Below, one piece after another: positions 7,397 to 12,901 of a stretch of 12,901 bases of DNA. The number at the start of each line of letters is the position of its first letter. Position 1 is the first letter of the stretch. The notes beneath the pieces are model-generated. The model ran no database searches. It worked only from the letters and a program-made list of their open reading frames with translations, and was not told the DNA's origin. The stretch covers positions 1 to 12,901 of the forward strand of contig JAEUSC010000428.1 of assembly GCA_016789035.1 (NCBI GenBank), in the 5' to 3' direction. Source of the stretch: Candidatus Omnitrophota bacterium (lineage in GTDB: Bacteria > Omnitrophota > Gorgyraeia > Zapsychrales > Fredricksoniimonadaceae). A program made the translations under genes and the position numbers.

Positions 7397-7418
7397 GCCT
7401 GGGGGTCTTTGTTATATT
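7390..7418 (+). promoter_or_regulatory. Near-consensus sigma70-type promoter for rpsT
   Basis: TTGACA (7390-7395), a 17-base spacer and TATATT (7413-7418) make an almost ideal promoter, as expected for a ribosomal protein gene. Transcription should start near 7425 and give a leader of about 135 bases. The -35 box lies over the first codons of the divergent murJ, and the spacer covers the murJ ATG and upstream leader. A second TTGACA (7417-7422) lies immediately downstream but has no good -10. Confidence 0.7.
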
Positions 7419-7442
7419 GACAGCTCTTTAAGACAAGAAACA

Positions 7443-7512
7443 GTAGGTAGTATGCAGTAACTTGTAGGTAGAAACCTTAGTTACTTTTGATGATTTGCTT
7501 CTACTTACCTAC
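7443..7512 (+). promoter_or_regulatory. Structured rpsT leader RNA, nested stem-loops
   Basis: Within the predicted leader, GTAGGTA (7443-7449) pairs perfectly with TACCTAC (7506-7512), and GTA (7450-7452) continues with TAC (7502-7504) past a single bulged base. Inside this, AGTAACT (7456-7462) pairs perfectly with AGTTACT (7479-7485), with a possible AGG/CCT inner extension. Two GTAGGTAG copies (7443-7450 and 7464-7471) offer alternative pairings with the downstream CTAC-rich repeats. S20 is known to control its own translation in E. coli, so a regulatory leader is plausible, but no family match can be claimed. It may instead be an intergenic repeat element. Confidence 0.4.
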
Positions 7513-7530
7513 TTACTTCCTACGACTTAC
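7501..7530. repeat. Short tandem repeat of CTACTTAC units
   Basis: Two perfect CTACTTAC copies (7501-7508, 7509-7516) are followed after TTC by a degenerate third copy, CTACGACTTAC (7520-7530). They form the 3' side of the leader stem and end 17 bases before the rpsT ribosome site. Together with the opposite-sense GTAGGTAG copies upstream they make an unusually repetitive stretch for this gene-dense window. Confidence 0.6.
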
Positions 7531-7547
7531 TTTGAAAAACATACAAC

Positions 7548-7553
7548 AAGGAG
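7548..7553 (+). promoter_or_regulatory. Shine-Dalgarno site setting the GTG start of rpsT
   Basis: AAGGAG ends six bases before the GTG at 7560. It is the best ribosome site in the window, and it decides the non-ATG start, which gives the canonical S20 N-terminus (PQRRNAIKELRKN). Confidence 0.8.
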
Positions 7554-7559
7554 AATACC

Positions 7560-7820
7560 GTGCCACAACGACGTAACGCGATCAAGGAACTCAGAAAAAA
7601 TCGCACCAGACACATGCAGAATCTGGACATCAAGTCTGACCTGAAAAAAACCCTGAAACAATTTTCAGTTGCCGCAGAATCAAAGAAAAGCGAAGCCACA
7701 GAACTGCTCAAGAATGTATACAGAAAGCTCGATAAAGCTGCCAAACGTAATGTTATCCACAAAAAGACCGCAGCCCGTAGAAAAGCCAAATTCGCTAAAC
7801 TTGCCGCCGCTGCAAAATAA
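7560..7820 (+). CDS. rpsT: 30S ribosomal protein S20
   Basis: This 86-residue, strongly basic, helical protein has the usual S20 length and pattern. NAIKELRKNRTRHMQN corresponds to the family's N-terminal 16S rRNA-binding helix, and VIHKKTAARRKAKFAKL is the typical C-terminal helix ending in an Ala/Lys tail. S20 binds the body of the 30S subunit early in assembly. Translation starts at GTG. The gene is transcribed alone, from its own strong promoter to a strong terminator, and is flanked by minus-strand genes. Having holA next door is a common arrangement in bacteria and supports both calls. Confidence 0.97.
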   Translation: MPQRRNAIKELRKNRTRHMQNLDIKSDLKKTLKQFSVAAESKKSEATELLKNVYRKLDKAAKRNVIHKKTAARRKAKFAKLAAAAK

Positions 7821-7842
7821 TCGGGTAAGAATAAAAATTTAT

Positions 7843-7875
7843 AAGGGATGGTTAATACCATCCCTTTTCTTTTTC
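7843..7875 (+). terminator. Rho-independent terminator of rpsT, possibly bidirectional
   Basis: AAGGGATGGT (7843-7852) and ACCATCCCTT (7857-7866) form a perfect 10-base-pair stem with a TAAT loop, followed by a T-rich tail (TTCTTTTT). On the minus strand the same stem is followed by TTATAAATTTTTATT, so it can also end the bamD-lptE-holA message. The tail reaches the holA stop codon, so the two genes share this signal. Confidence 0.9.
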
Positions 7876-8519
7876 TACACACAGGTTAATTCAACAACAA
7901 CCTTTTCGACAGCATACTCGGCCTTCAGCCGGCTGCGTTTGATATTCAAATCGCCTTCCTGGAGCACTTTTAATCCTTTTTCAAAACGCTGAACACTGAG
8001 CTTTTCTCGTTCCTTACTCCAATACCACACAAGTCCGCCCATAATCTGAAGCGGGTGCGTATTATTAACAAGGAGTTCGTGCAAAATTTTCATTGCCCCT
8101 GCCGCATCCCGAGACGAAATCGCTTTTGTCATATCAAAAACATTCAGTGCTTTCTCTGACCCAAATGTAACAGTCTGCACATGCGGTTTGATTTTTGTAA
8201 AGAACGCGGACCGGACATCAATTTCATCATAATCCAGAACTAAAACGAACGCTTTAAAGTCCTGGGCCATAAAATCCAGTAAGATCTCCCGGTTATGTTC
8301 GCTGAGCTTTTCACACTGACGGACCACAACCATCCGTTGCGTAGACATCTGCGGCAAAGACAAAAGAGATTTTCGCAAATCATCCGAATCCAGCTTGTGT
8401 CCGGAAATCATTTCAAAATCGAAGGCTAAAGACGAAGGATCTTTAAACAGTTTGCTTTTCAGATCAGCTATCTTTGCGTCCTTCTTGACAAGATCGTGTC
8501 CAATAAAAAGATAGGTCAT
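7875..8519 (-). CDS. holA: DNA polymerase III delta subunit (HolA), compact form
   Basis: Delta is the clamp-loader subunit that opens the beta sliding clamp. From the ATG at 8519 it has 214 residues, against about 330-345 usually. The N-terminal domain is recognisable (TYLFIGHD, then LLSLPQMSTQRMVVVRQCEKL, then FVLVLDYDEID). After strand VQTVTF the sequence jumps at once to ALNVFDMTKAI, which corresponds to the family's NVFDLVDAL at the end of the lid region. About 75 residues (domain II) and part of the collar domain are therefore missing. The rest of the collar is seen as THPLQIMGGLVWYWSKEREKL and the C-terminal DLNIKRSRLKAEYAVE helix. A TTG at 8555 with GGA upstream would add 12 residues and cannot be excluded. 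It lies downstream of lptE, as in E. coli (lptE-holA), and converges on rpsT. Confidence 0.8.
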   Translation of the reverse strand: MTYLFIGHDLVKKDAKIADLKSKLFKDPSSLAFDFEMISGHKLDSDDLRKSLLSLPQMSTQRMVVVRQCEKLSEHNREILLDFMAQDFKAFVLVLDYDEIDVRSAFFTKIKPHVQTVTFGSEKALNVFDMTKAISSRDAAGAMKILHELLVNNTHPLQIMGGLVWYWSKEREKLSVQRFEKGLKVLQEGDLNIKRSRLKAEYAVEKVVVELTCV

Positions 8520-8604
8520 GGGTTTTCGTGAGTTAGAATCCCTGTGCTGTATCAAAGATTCCAGATTTTTGTGAGATTTAACGAAAGATCTTGAGGTGTT
8601 GGGA

Positions 8605-9132
8605 TTACCAATCCTCTAACGTGCGCTCAACGGCCCGGCGTGCAAGGTCATTTAAGGCTTCTTCGACGGCCGCGCTCTCAGATTTGGCCAGAGGCCCGGA
8701 AACAAAATAGCTCGCTTCCCCGGCAAAACTAGGTTCACTCCAAACTTCTTTCTGGTCAACCGGGTCCCACAATGACAGATTGACAATAATATTGATCCGG
8801 AATTCCTGAACATCCTGATTGTCTGTAATTCGAAGCTCCTGACGTTCCAACCCAACCAATTCGCCTCTTAATATCAGGTCTGCCGTTTCCTGTCCGCCAA
8901 TACGCAAATGTCCGTCAAATAGAAATCGGCTGGCAATAGCGTCCTTGACCTTAACTTCAAGTAAAGGCACATAAGAAATGCTGCGGCTTTGCGTATAGGC
9001 AACTTTGTTCTTAAAAGGTTCAATATATATGGTGCGATATTTGCTAGGCAGAAGCGAGCCTGTAGAATAACCACATCCCGCAAACAGGATCAAACCGAAA
9101 ACCACCCACAGACTTTGACGGATGTTTATCAT
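8605..9132 (-). CDS. lptE: LPS-assembly lipoprotein LptE
   Basis: LptE is the outer-membrane lipoprotein that plugs the LptD barrel and helps deliver LPS to the cell surface. The 175-residue protein has a lipoprotein signal with lipobox FAGC (C20), followed by GYSTGSLLPSKYRTIYIEPF, typical of the family. The rest alternates beta strands and ends in a helix rich in Ala and Glu (SAAVEEALNDLARRAVERTL), consistent with the LptE alpha/beta fold. Its ATG overlaps the bamD TGA by 4 bases (ATGA), indicating translational coupling. Downstream lie 85 bases and then holA, a neighbour pair shared with many bacteria. Confidence 0.88.
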   Translation of the reverse strand: MINIRQSLWVVFGLILFAGCGYSTGSLLPSKYRTIYIEPFKNKVAYTQSRSISYVPLLEVKVKDAIASRFLFDGHLRIGGQETADLILRGELVGLERQELRITDNQDVQEFRINIIVNLSLWDPVDQKEVWSEPSFAGEASYFVSGPLAKSESAAVEEALNDLARRAVERTLEDW

Positions 9133-10091
9133 TTTTCTTTCCCCAGCTGTTGGATCATTTCTAGGGCCCTTTTGGCCCAGATCGTGTCGTTATAATCGTT
9201 GATGATGTCATTAAAATAGACTTTGGCCGCTTTGTAATTCTTTTGCTTAATATAAAACTGAGCAATCTGAAAATGGTTTTCCGCTTCCTTTTCACGAAGC
9301 GTAGCGACATGTTCCTTGGCCTTTTGCGATAGTTCGGTATCCGGGTGTTCTTCAATAAATTCTTTAAATTCGTTAACTGCGGCACTGGTCGTTTGCTGGT
9401 CTCGCTGAATATCCTTTCCCCGGATGGAATCCGTCAATGCGATTTGGTACTTCGCAGCCTTCGCCCAATCCGATTTCGGATAATCATTGATTGTTTTTTC
9501 AAATTCATCCCGCGCCTCTTCATATAATCGCTTTTCTTTTAAATACAAACCGATTTTATACTGCGCTTCGCCGGCATGCTTGCCGTAAGGAGCATTCTTG
9601 ATGACCTGCCGAAAAATTTCTATGACCTGATAATCGCTGCCGCTGACAACCTGGACCCATTTGCTATGGGAATATTTACCTTCCATCAGGTTGACTGCCA
9701 TATTAAATTGCTTATCGACGATTTCCGCAGCCCGTTCCGAGAATGGATATTTATCAATCACCACCTGATAGGCCTTGAAAGATTCTGGATAGTTACCAAT
9801 CGCTTCCTGCGACACACCGATGTAATACTGCGCCTCTGCGGCCTCCCGGGAACGCGGATAATGCTTAACCAACTTATTGAACTCTTTAATTGCGGAATCG
9901 TATTCTTTCTGATCAAACAAAGCTTTGGCCACGTCCAGCTGTTCTGACGGAGTATCTTTGACAGCATATTTAGGATTGACCCATTTGTTAGTTTCCGGTG
10001 TCCAAATCCAAAAGGCGTGAACGTTGGAATTCAGAAAGAAAACACAAAGAAAGGCTGGGATAAAAATGACTTTAGCAGCGTGAAAGCGCAT
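9129..10091 (-). CDS. bamD: BamD-like outer-membrane assembly TPR protein
   Basis: This 320-residue periplasmic tetratricopeptide protein is of the BamD/YfiO type, the subunit of the beta-barrel assembly machine that works with BamA. A signal peptide (residues 1-26) ends with NVHA before FWIWTP. There is no lipobox: the only Cys (C16) sits in the hydrophobic core after FL. Residues 45-320 hold at least five TPR units, such as AKALFDQKEYDSAIKEF, EAQYYIGVSQEAIGNY, AQYKIGLYLKEKRLYEEA and HFQIAQFYIKQKNYKAAKV, more than the 245-residue E. coli protein needs. Its stop overlaps the lptE start, so outer-membrane protein and LPS assembly are coupled in one operon. No Shine-Dalgarno sequence precedes the ATG. 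A CpoB/YbgF-like or general TPR scaffold is the main alternative. Confidence 0.75.
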   Translation of the reverse strand: MRFHAAKVIFIPAFLCVFFLNSNVHAFWIWTPETNKWVNPKYAVKDTPSEQLDVAKALFDQKEYDSAIKEFNKLVKHYPRSREAAEAQYYIGVSQEAIGNYPESFKAYQVVIDKYPFSERAAEIVDKQFNMAVNLMEGKYSHSKWVQVVSGSDYQVIEIFRQVIKNAPYGKHAGEAQYKIGLYLKEKRLYEEARDEFEKTINDYPKSDWAKAAKYQIALTDSIRGKDIQRDQQTTSAAVNEFKEFIEEHPDTELSQKAKEHVATLREKEAENHFQIAQFYIKQKNYKAAKVYFNDIINDYNDTIWAKRALEMIQQLGKEK

Positions 10092-10171
10092 TCGTTTATT
10101 TACTAAGACGATTGAGGAAATTCGTTAGAGATAGTCAGAAAATTTAAGTGAATCTTAATTTAATTGGCGTC

Positions 10172-10200
10172 ACTCTAACATAGTTGAATATCTTTGTCAA
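10172..10200 (-). promoter_or_regulatory. Sigma70-type promoter of the bamD-lptE-holA operon
   Basis: On the minus strand a perfect TTGACA (10195-10200), a 17-base spacer and TAGAGT (10172-10177, four of six -10 positions) point to transcription starting near 10165. The resulting leader is about 74 bases. Nothing else was seen in this 152-base gap: no convincing terminator for the gene upstream of it, only a 5-base AATTG/CAATT arm pair near 10200. Confidence 0.65.
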
Positions 10201-10243
10201 TTGAGCGAGGGCCAATTCTAAGGGAGAAAACAGTCACTTGGGG

Positions 10244-12901
10244 TTACCACGAACCGCCCAATGCCTTGATCAAATGAATGGTCGCAATAATTTCTTCTGT
10301 CTTAATTTGAATAGCTTCCAATTCAGACTGCAGGCGTGTGCGCTCAGCATCAACAACTTCCAAAAAACTGACCAGCCCCTGCCGGTAACGCGTAATGGAA
10401 AGCTTGGAGGAAACGGACGTGGCTTTAACCAGTTTGTCTTGGGCTTCCAACTGTTCGCGACGCAACTGGACATTATTAAGAGCATCTTCCGTTTCTTGAA
10501 AGGCCCTGAGGACCTGCTGACGGTACTTGGCGGTTGCCATGGCATAGTCCGCCCGTGCCGCTTTTAATTTGGCCTTGTTTCTTCCGCCTTTAAAAAGGGG
10601 CAGGTTGACCGAAGGACCAAAAGAAGCCACTCTGCTCTCCCAGTCCAAAAGGTTGTTTGCATCCACACTTTCCAAGCCAGCCGATCCAGTCAAGGACACC
10701 GAAGGAAAGAAGTCACCTTGCGCCACACCTATTCTTGCGTTAGCGGCCACCAAAAGCCGTTCCGCCTCGGCAATGTCCGGACGACGCTTTAAGAGATCCG
10801 AAGGAATCCCTGCAGGAATGGGAGGAATTTTAACCTTAAGCTCTGCCGCCCCGACTTTAAAATCAGAAGCCGCGGCCCCGCATAAGAGCGCCAAGGTGTT
10901 TTCAACTTCCCCCCGACGGCGACGCACATCAATGATATCCGCTTTGGCCTGAGCCAGTTCCGTGGTTGCCCGCGAAAGATCCAGCTCGCTGGAAACTCCG
11001 CCTTCCACTCGGTTTCGAACAACGTCCACCGCTTTCTGTCTGAGTTCGATGGTTTGTTTCAATGTCTCAACCTCAGCATCAAGCTCGCGCAAAAGAAAAT
11101 ACTGTTGGGCCACATCCGCCGTCAAAGTCAACAAAACAGTATTATAGGCCTCCACACTCGCCTCGGCTTCAGCACGGCCGGCCTCAAAAGCGCGACGCAC
11201 TTTCCCCCAGATGTCCAACTCATAACTCAAGTCCAAAGGAAGACTATAACGAGTTGAAGTTGTGCTTCTTGAGGCAAACCCCGATGAGGAACTAACTGCA
11301 TTCTTTGTCGTCCGGGAACGCGCAACGCTGGGATTAAAATCCACATCCGGCAAAAAATCCGCTTCCGTGATGCGAGCAACCGCCCGGGCCCTATCTACGG
11401 AGGCCACCGCGCTCTTCAAATCCTGATTGTTGGCAAGCGCCTTGGATTGCAATTCGTTTAAGACCTCATCATTGAAAAGGGTCCACCATTGAGAATTCTC
11501 AGGCGCTTTGACATCCCCTTTATTGGGAGACTTCCATGCCGACGGAACTGCATCTTCCGGCCGCTGATAATTAGGCCCGACGGTTTTGCATCCACCCAGA
11601 AAAAGGCAAACAAATAAAATGGCGGCGGTACCTTTGACAGCGCGGCCTGCCGTCTTTGATTTTTTCATCTTGCTAAATAAAACATAAACGACAGGAATAA
11701 CAAACAGTGTCAAGAATGTACTGGTCAACATTCCACCGACGGCAGCAACACCGAGCGGGCGGCGACTTTCAGCCCCAGCCCCAAATCCGATCGCGATCGG
11801 CAGAATACCGGCAATCGTCGCACAGGCCGTCATGAGAATCGGACGAAGACGGATAACACCGGCCGCAAGCATCGCCTCTGTCGCAGTTTTACCTTTGGCC
11901 ATCTGTTGGTTGGCAAAATCAACAAGCAAAATTCCATTCTTGGTGACAAGACCGAAAAGAAGAATCATACCGATCTGACTGAAAAGGTTCACACCCATCG
12001 ACGGACTCCTCGGAAAAATATGCGCATACCAGGGATTTCCAGGGGCCATCCCAAATATCATCGAAAACTTATCAGCCCAGCTTAAAATCCATAAGGCACC
12101 GAAGGCACCGAAAGCAGCCAGAGGCAGCGTGAGCATGATTGTCAAAGGGTGCAGAAGGCTTTCAAATTGACAAGCCAAGACCATGTAGATGACAAGAGCC
12201 GCCAAAAGCATGACAAAATAAATCTGTGAACTGGATTCAATCAGATCACGCGCGTCCCCTGCCCACTCATAACGGACCCCCTCTGGCAAATCTTCTTTTA
12301 AAATATCTTTGGCACGGTCGATAACTGTCCCTAACGGAACCCCAACAGGCGTCCCTTCAATGGTCGCCGCCCGGTAACGGTTGTAGTGATTAATGGCGCT
12401 GGGTCCCGCACCGGTGTCATAGCTGACCACGTTGCTTAACTGGATGAGTTTGCCTTGAGCATTCGGAATATACAGCTTATCCAAATCCGATGGCGCAAGA
12501 CGAGACTGTCGTTCAAGCTGAACAATAACATCGTACTGCTTACCACCGATATTAAGCTTACTTAAGTCCAGACCGCCAAAAAGGATCTGCAACGTTTTCG
12601 AAATGTCTTCAACAGTAATGCCGAGTGCAGCCGCACGGTTGCGGTCAATGTGCACACGAAGCTCCGGCTTGTTGATTTCAAAGTTCGAACGCACATTCAT
12701 CAAAATTCCCGAAGAGCGCAGTTTGTCGCTTAATTGGGCCGCATATTTATTCAACTGATCAAGGTCCTGGCCCTGCAAAACGAGCTGAAACGGCTGAGCA
12801 AACCCACGGCCAATGGCCTGCGGGATAATGGGAATAACAAACGCCCCTTCTACGTTGCCAAAAAACTGTCCAGCCAGGCCTGTCGGACCGCCGACAATAT
12901 C
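10244..12901 (-). CDS. RND (HAE1) multidrug efflux permease fused to NodT/OprM-type outer-membrane factor (5' end outside window)
   Basis: One open frame of 885 residues enters from the right edge. The first 411 residues are the C-terminal part of an HAE1-type proton-driven RND pump: a periplasmic porter and docking region, then membrane helices 8-12 with SQIGMILLFGLVTKNGILL, RLRPILMTACATIAGILPIA, GAGAESRRPLG and TLFVIPVVYVLF. Without a stop it continues into a complete 474-residue TolC-like lipoprotein channel. Its features are a lipobox LGGC at 11588-11599, then GPNYQRPE, paired coiled-coil hairpins, SDLLKRRPDIAEAERLL, the second-half FFPSVSLTGSAGL, and a C-terminal VSFLEVVDAERTRLQ. Separately, the two parts match normal RND and OMF sizes and motifs. 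An ATG at 11668 would give a normal stand-alone channel. The adaptor (membrane fusion) gene should lie beyond the right edge. The pump would export drugs or other amphiphiles across both membranes. Confidence 0.88.
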   Translation of the reverse strand, partial: DIVGGPTGLAGQFFGNVEGAFVIPIIPQAIGRGFAQPFQLVLQGQDLDQLNKYAAQLSDKLRSSGILMNVRSNFEINKPELRVHIDRNRAAALGITVEDISKTLQILFGGLDLSKLNIGGKQYDVIVQLERQSRLAPSDLDKLYIPNAQGKLIQLSNVVSYDTGAGPSAINHYNRYRAATIEGTPVGVPLGTVIDRAKDILKEDLPEGVRYEWAGDARDLIESSSQIYFVMLLAALVIYMVLACQFESLLHPLTIMLTLPLAAFGAFGALWILSWADKFSMIFGMAPGNPWYAHIFPRSPSMGVNLFSQIGMILLFGLVTKNGILLVDFANQQMAKGKTATEAMLAAGVIRLRPILMTACATIAGILPIAIGFGAGAESRRPLGVAAVGGMLTSTFLTLFVIPVVYVLFSKMKKSKTAGRAVKGTAAILFVCLFLGGCKTVGPNYQRPEDAVPSAWKSPNKGDVKAPENSQWWTLFNDEVLNELQSKALANNQDLKSAVASVDRARAVARITEADFLPDVDFNPSVARSRTTKNAVSSSSGFASRSTTSTRYSLPLDLSYELDIWGKVRRAFEAGRAEAEASVEAYNTVLLTLTADVAQQYFLLRELDAEVETLKQTIELRQKAVDVVRNRVEGGVSSELDLSRATTELAQAKADIIDVRRRRGEVENTLALLCGAAASDFKVGAAELKVKIPPIPAGIPSDLLKRRPDIAEAERLLVAANARIGVAQGDFFPSVSLTGSAGLESVDANNLLDWESRVASFGPSVNLPLFKGGRNKAKLKAARADYAMATAKYRQQVLRAFQETEDALNNVQLRREQLEAQDKLVKATSVSSKLSITRYRQGLVSFLEVVDAERTRLQSELEAIQIKTEEIIATIHLIKALGGSW
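11588..11668 (-). other. Internal lipoprotein signal sequence at the RND-OMF junction
   Basis: Counted from the internal ATG at 11668, the segment has a basic start (MKKSKTAGRAVK), a hydrophobic core (AAILFVCLF) and lipobox LGGC with the Cys at position 27 (codon 11588-11590). It is a textbook signal peptidase II substrate. In the fusion it would be a thirteenth membrane helix, placing the channel domain in the periplasm, where LspA could cut it free and the Cys be lipidated. No strong ribosome site precedes the internal ATG. Confidence 0.7.

Noticed and set aside
9576..9947. A 123-codon plus-strand open frame within bamD
   Set aside because: The minus strand encodes clear TPR repeats throughout; the plus frame shows nothing recognisable.
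10185..10230. AATTG/CAATT hairpin as a terminator for the efflux gene
   Set aside because: A 5-base AT-rich stem without a T run, overlapping the bamD -35; too weak to call.
1..12901. Alternative genetic code, CRISPR array, mobile element or RNA genes
   Set aside because: TGA, TAA and TAG all end genes at family-appropriate positions. No regularly spaced repeats, transposase or integrase motifs, tRNA cloverleaf or rRNA signatures were seen.

Overview
The window looks like chromosomal DNA of a Gram-negative (diderm) bacterium with an LPS-type outer membrane. It encodes an LptE lipoprotein, a BamD-like TPR protein, an RND drug-efflux pump with an outer-membrane channel, and type IV pilus ATPases. 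The mature BamD-like protein begins FWIWTPETNKWVNPK, and LptE carries a GYSTGSLLPSKYRTIYIEPF segment. I associate both with Omnitrophota (former OP3) and neighbouring deep-branching diderms. That placement is inferred from memory of the families, not from a search. Nothing indicates a plasmid, phage or insertion sequence, and no rRNA, tRNA or CRISPR array was seen. Gene density is high, with many short gaps and overlaps.

Layout, left to right. (1) 1-1120, minus: N-terminal part of a secreted parallel beta-helix protein that runs off the left edge. (2) A 275-base divergent control region. (3) 1396-3674, plus: two tandem PilT-family ATPases; the first has a degenerate His box and the second is close to canonical. 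(4) 3671-7396, minus: apparent operon murJ - uvrC - unknown 113-aa gene - DUF2062 membrane protein, converging on the pilT pair so that the stop codons overlap. (5) 7397-7559: divergent control region with a near-consensus rpsT promoter overlapping the murJ start and a structured rpsT leader. (6) 7560-7820, plus: rpsT (S20) with a strong terminator. (7) 7875-10091, minus: operon bamD - lptE - holA from a clear sigma70-type promoter at 10172-10200. (8) 10244-12901, minus: C-terminal half of an HAE1-type RND pump fused in frame, without a stop, to a complete NodT/OprM-type outer-membrane lipoprotein channel; the start lies off the right edge.

Much of the window serves the cell envelope: lipid II flipping (MurJ), LPS assembly (LptE), beta-barrel assembly (BamD), efflux (RND-OMF), pili (PilT pair) and a secreted beta-helix protein. 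Housekeeping repair, replication and translation genes (uvrC, holA, rpsT) are mixed in.

The observations most worth a second look are: the one-piece RND-outer membrane channel with an internal lipoprotein signal; unusually compact UvrC and HolA, each lacking domains normally present; the paired PilT ATPases with divergent catalytic boxes; and the structured, repeat-containing rpsT leader.
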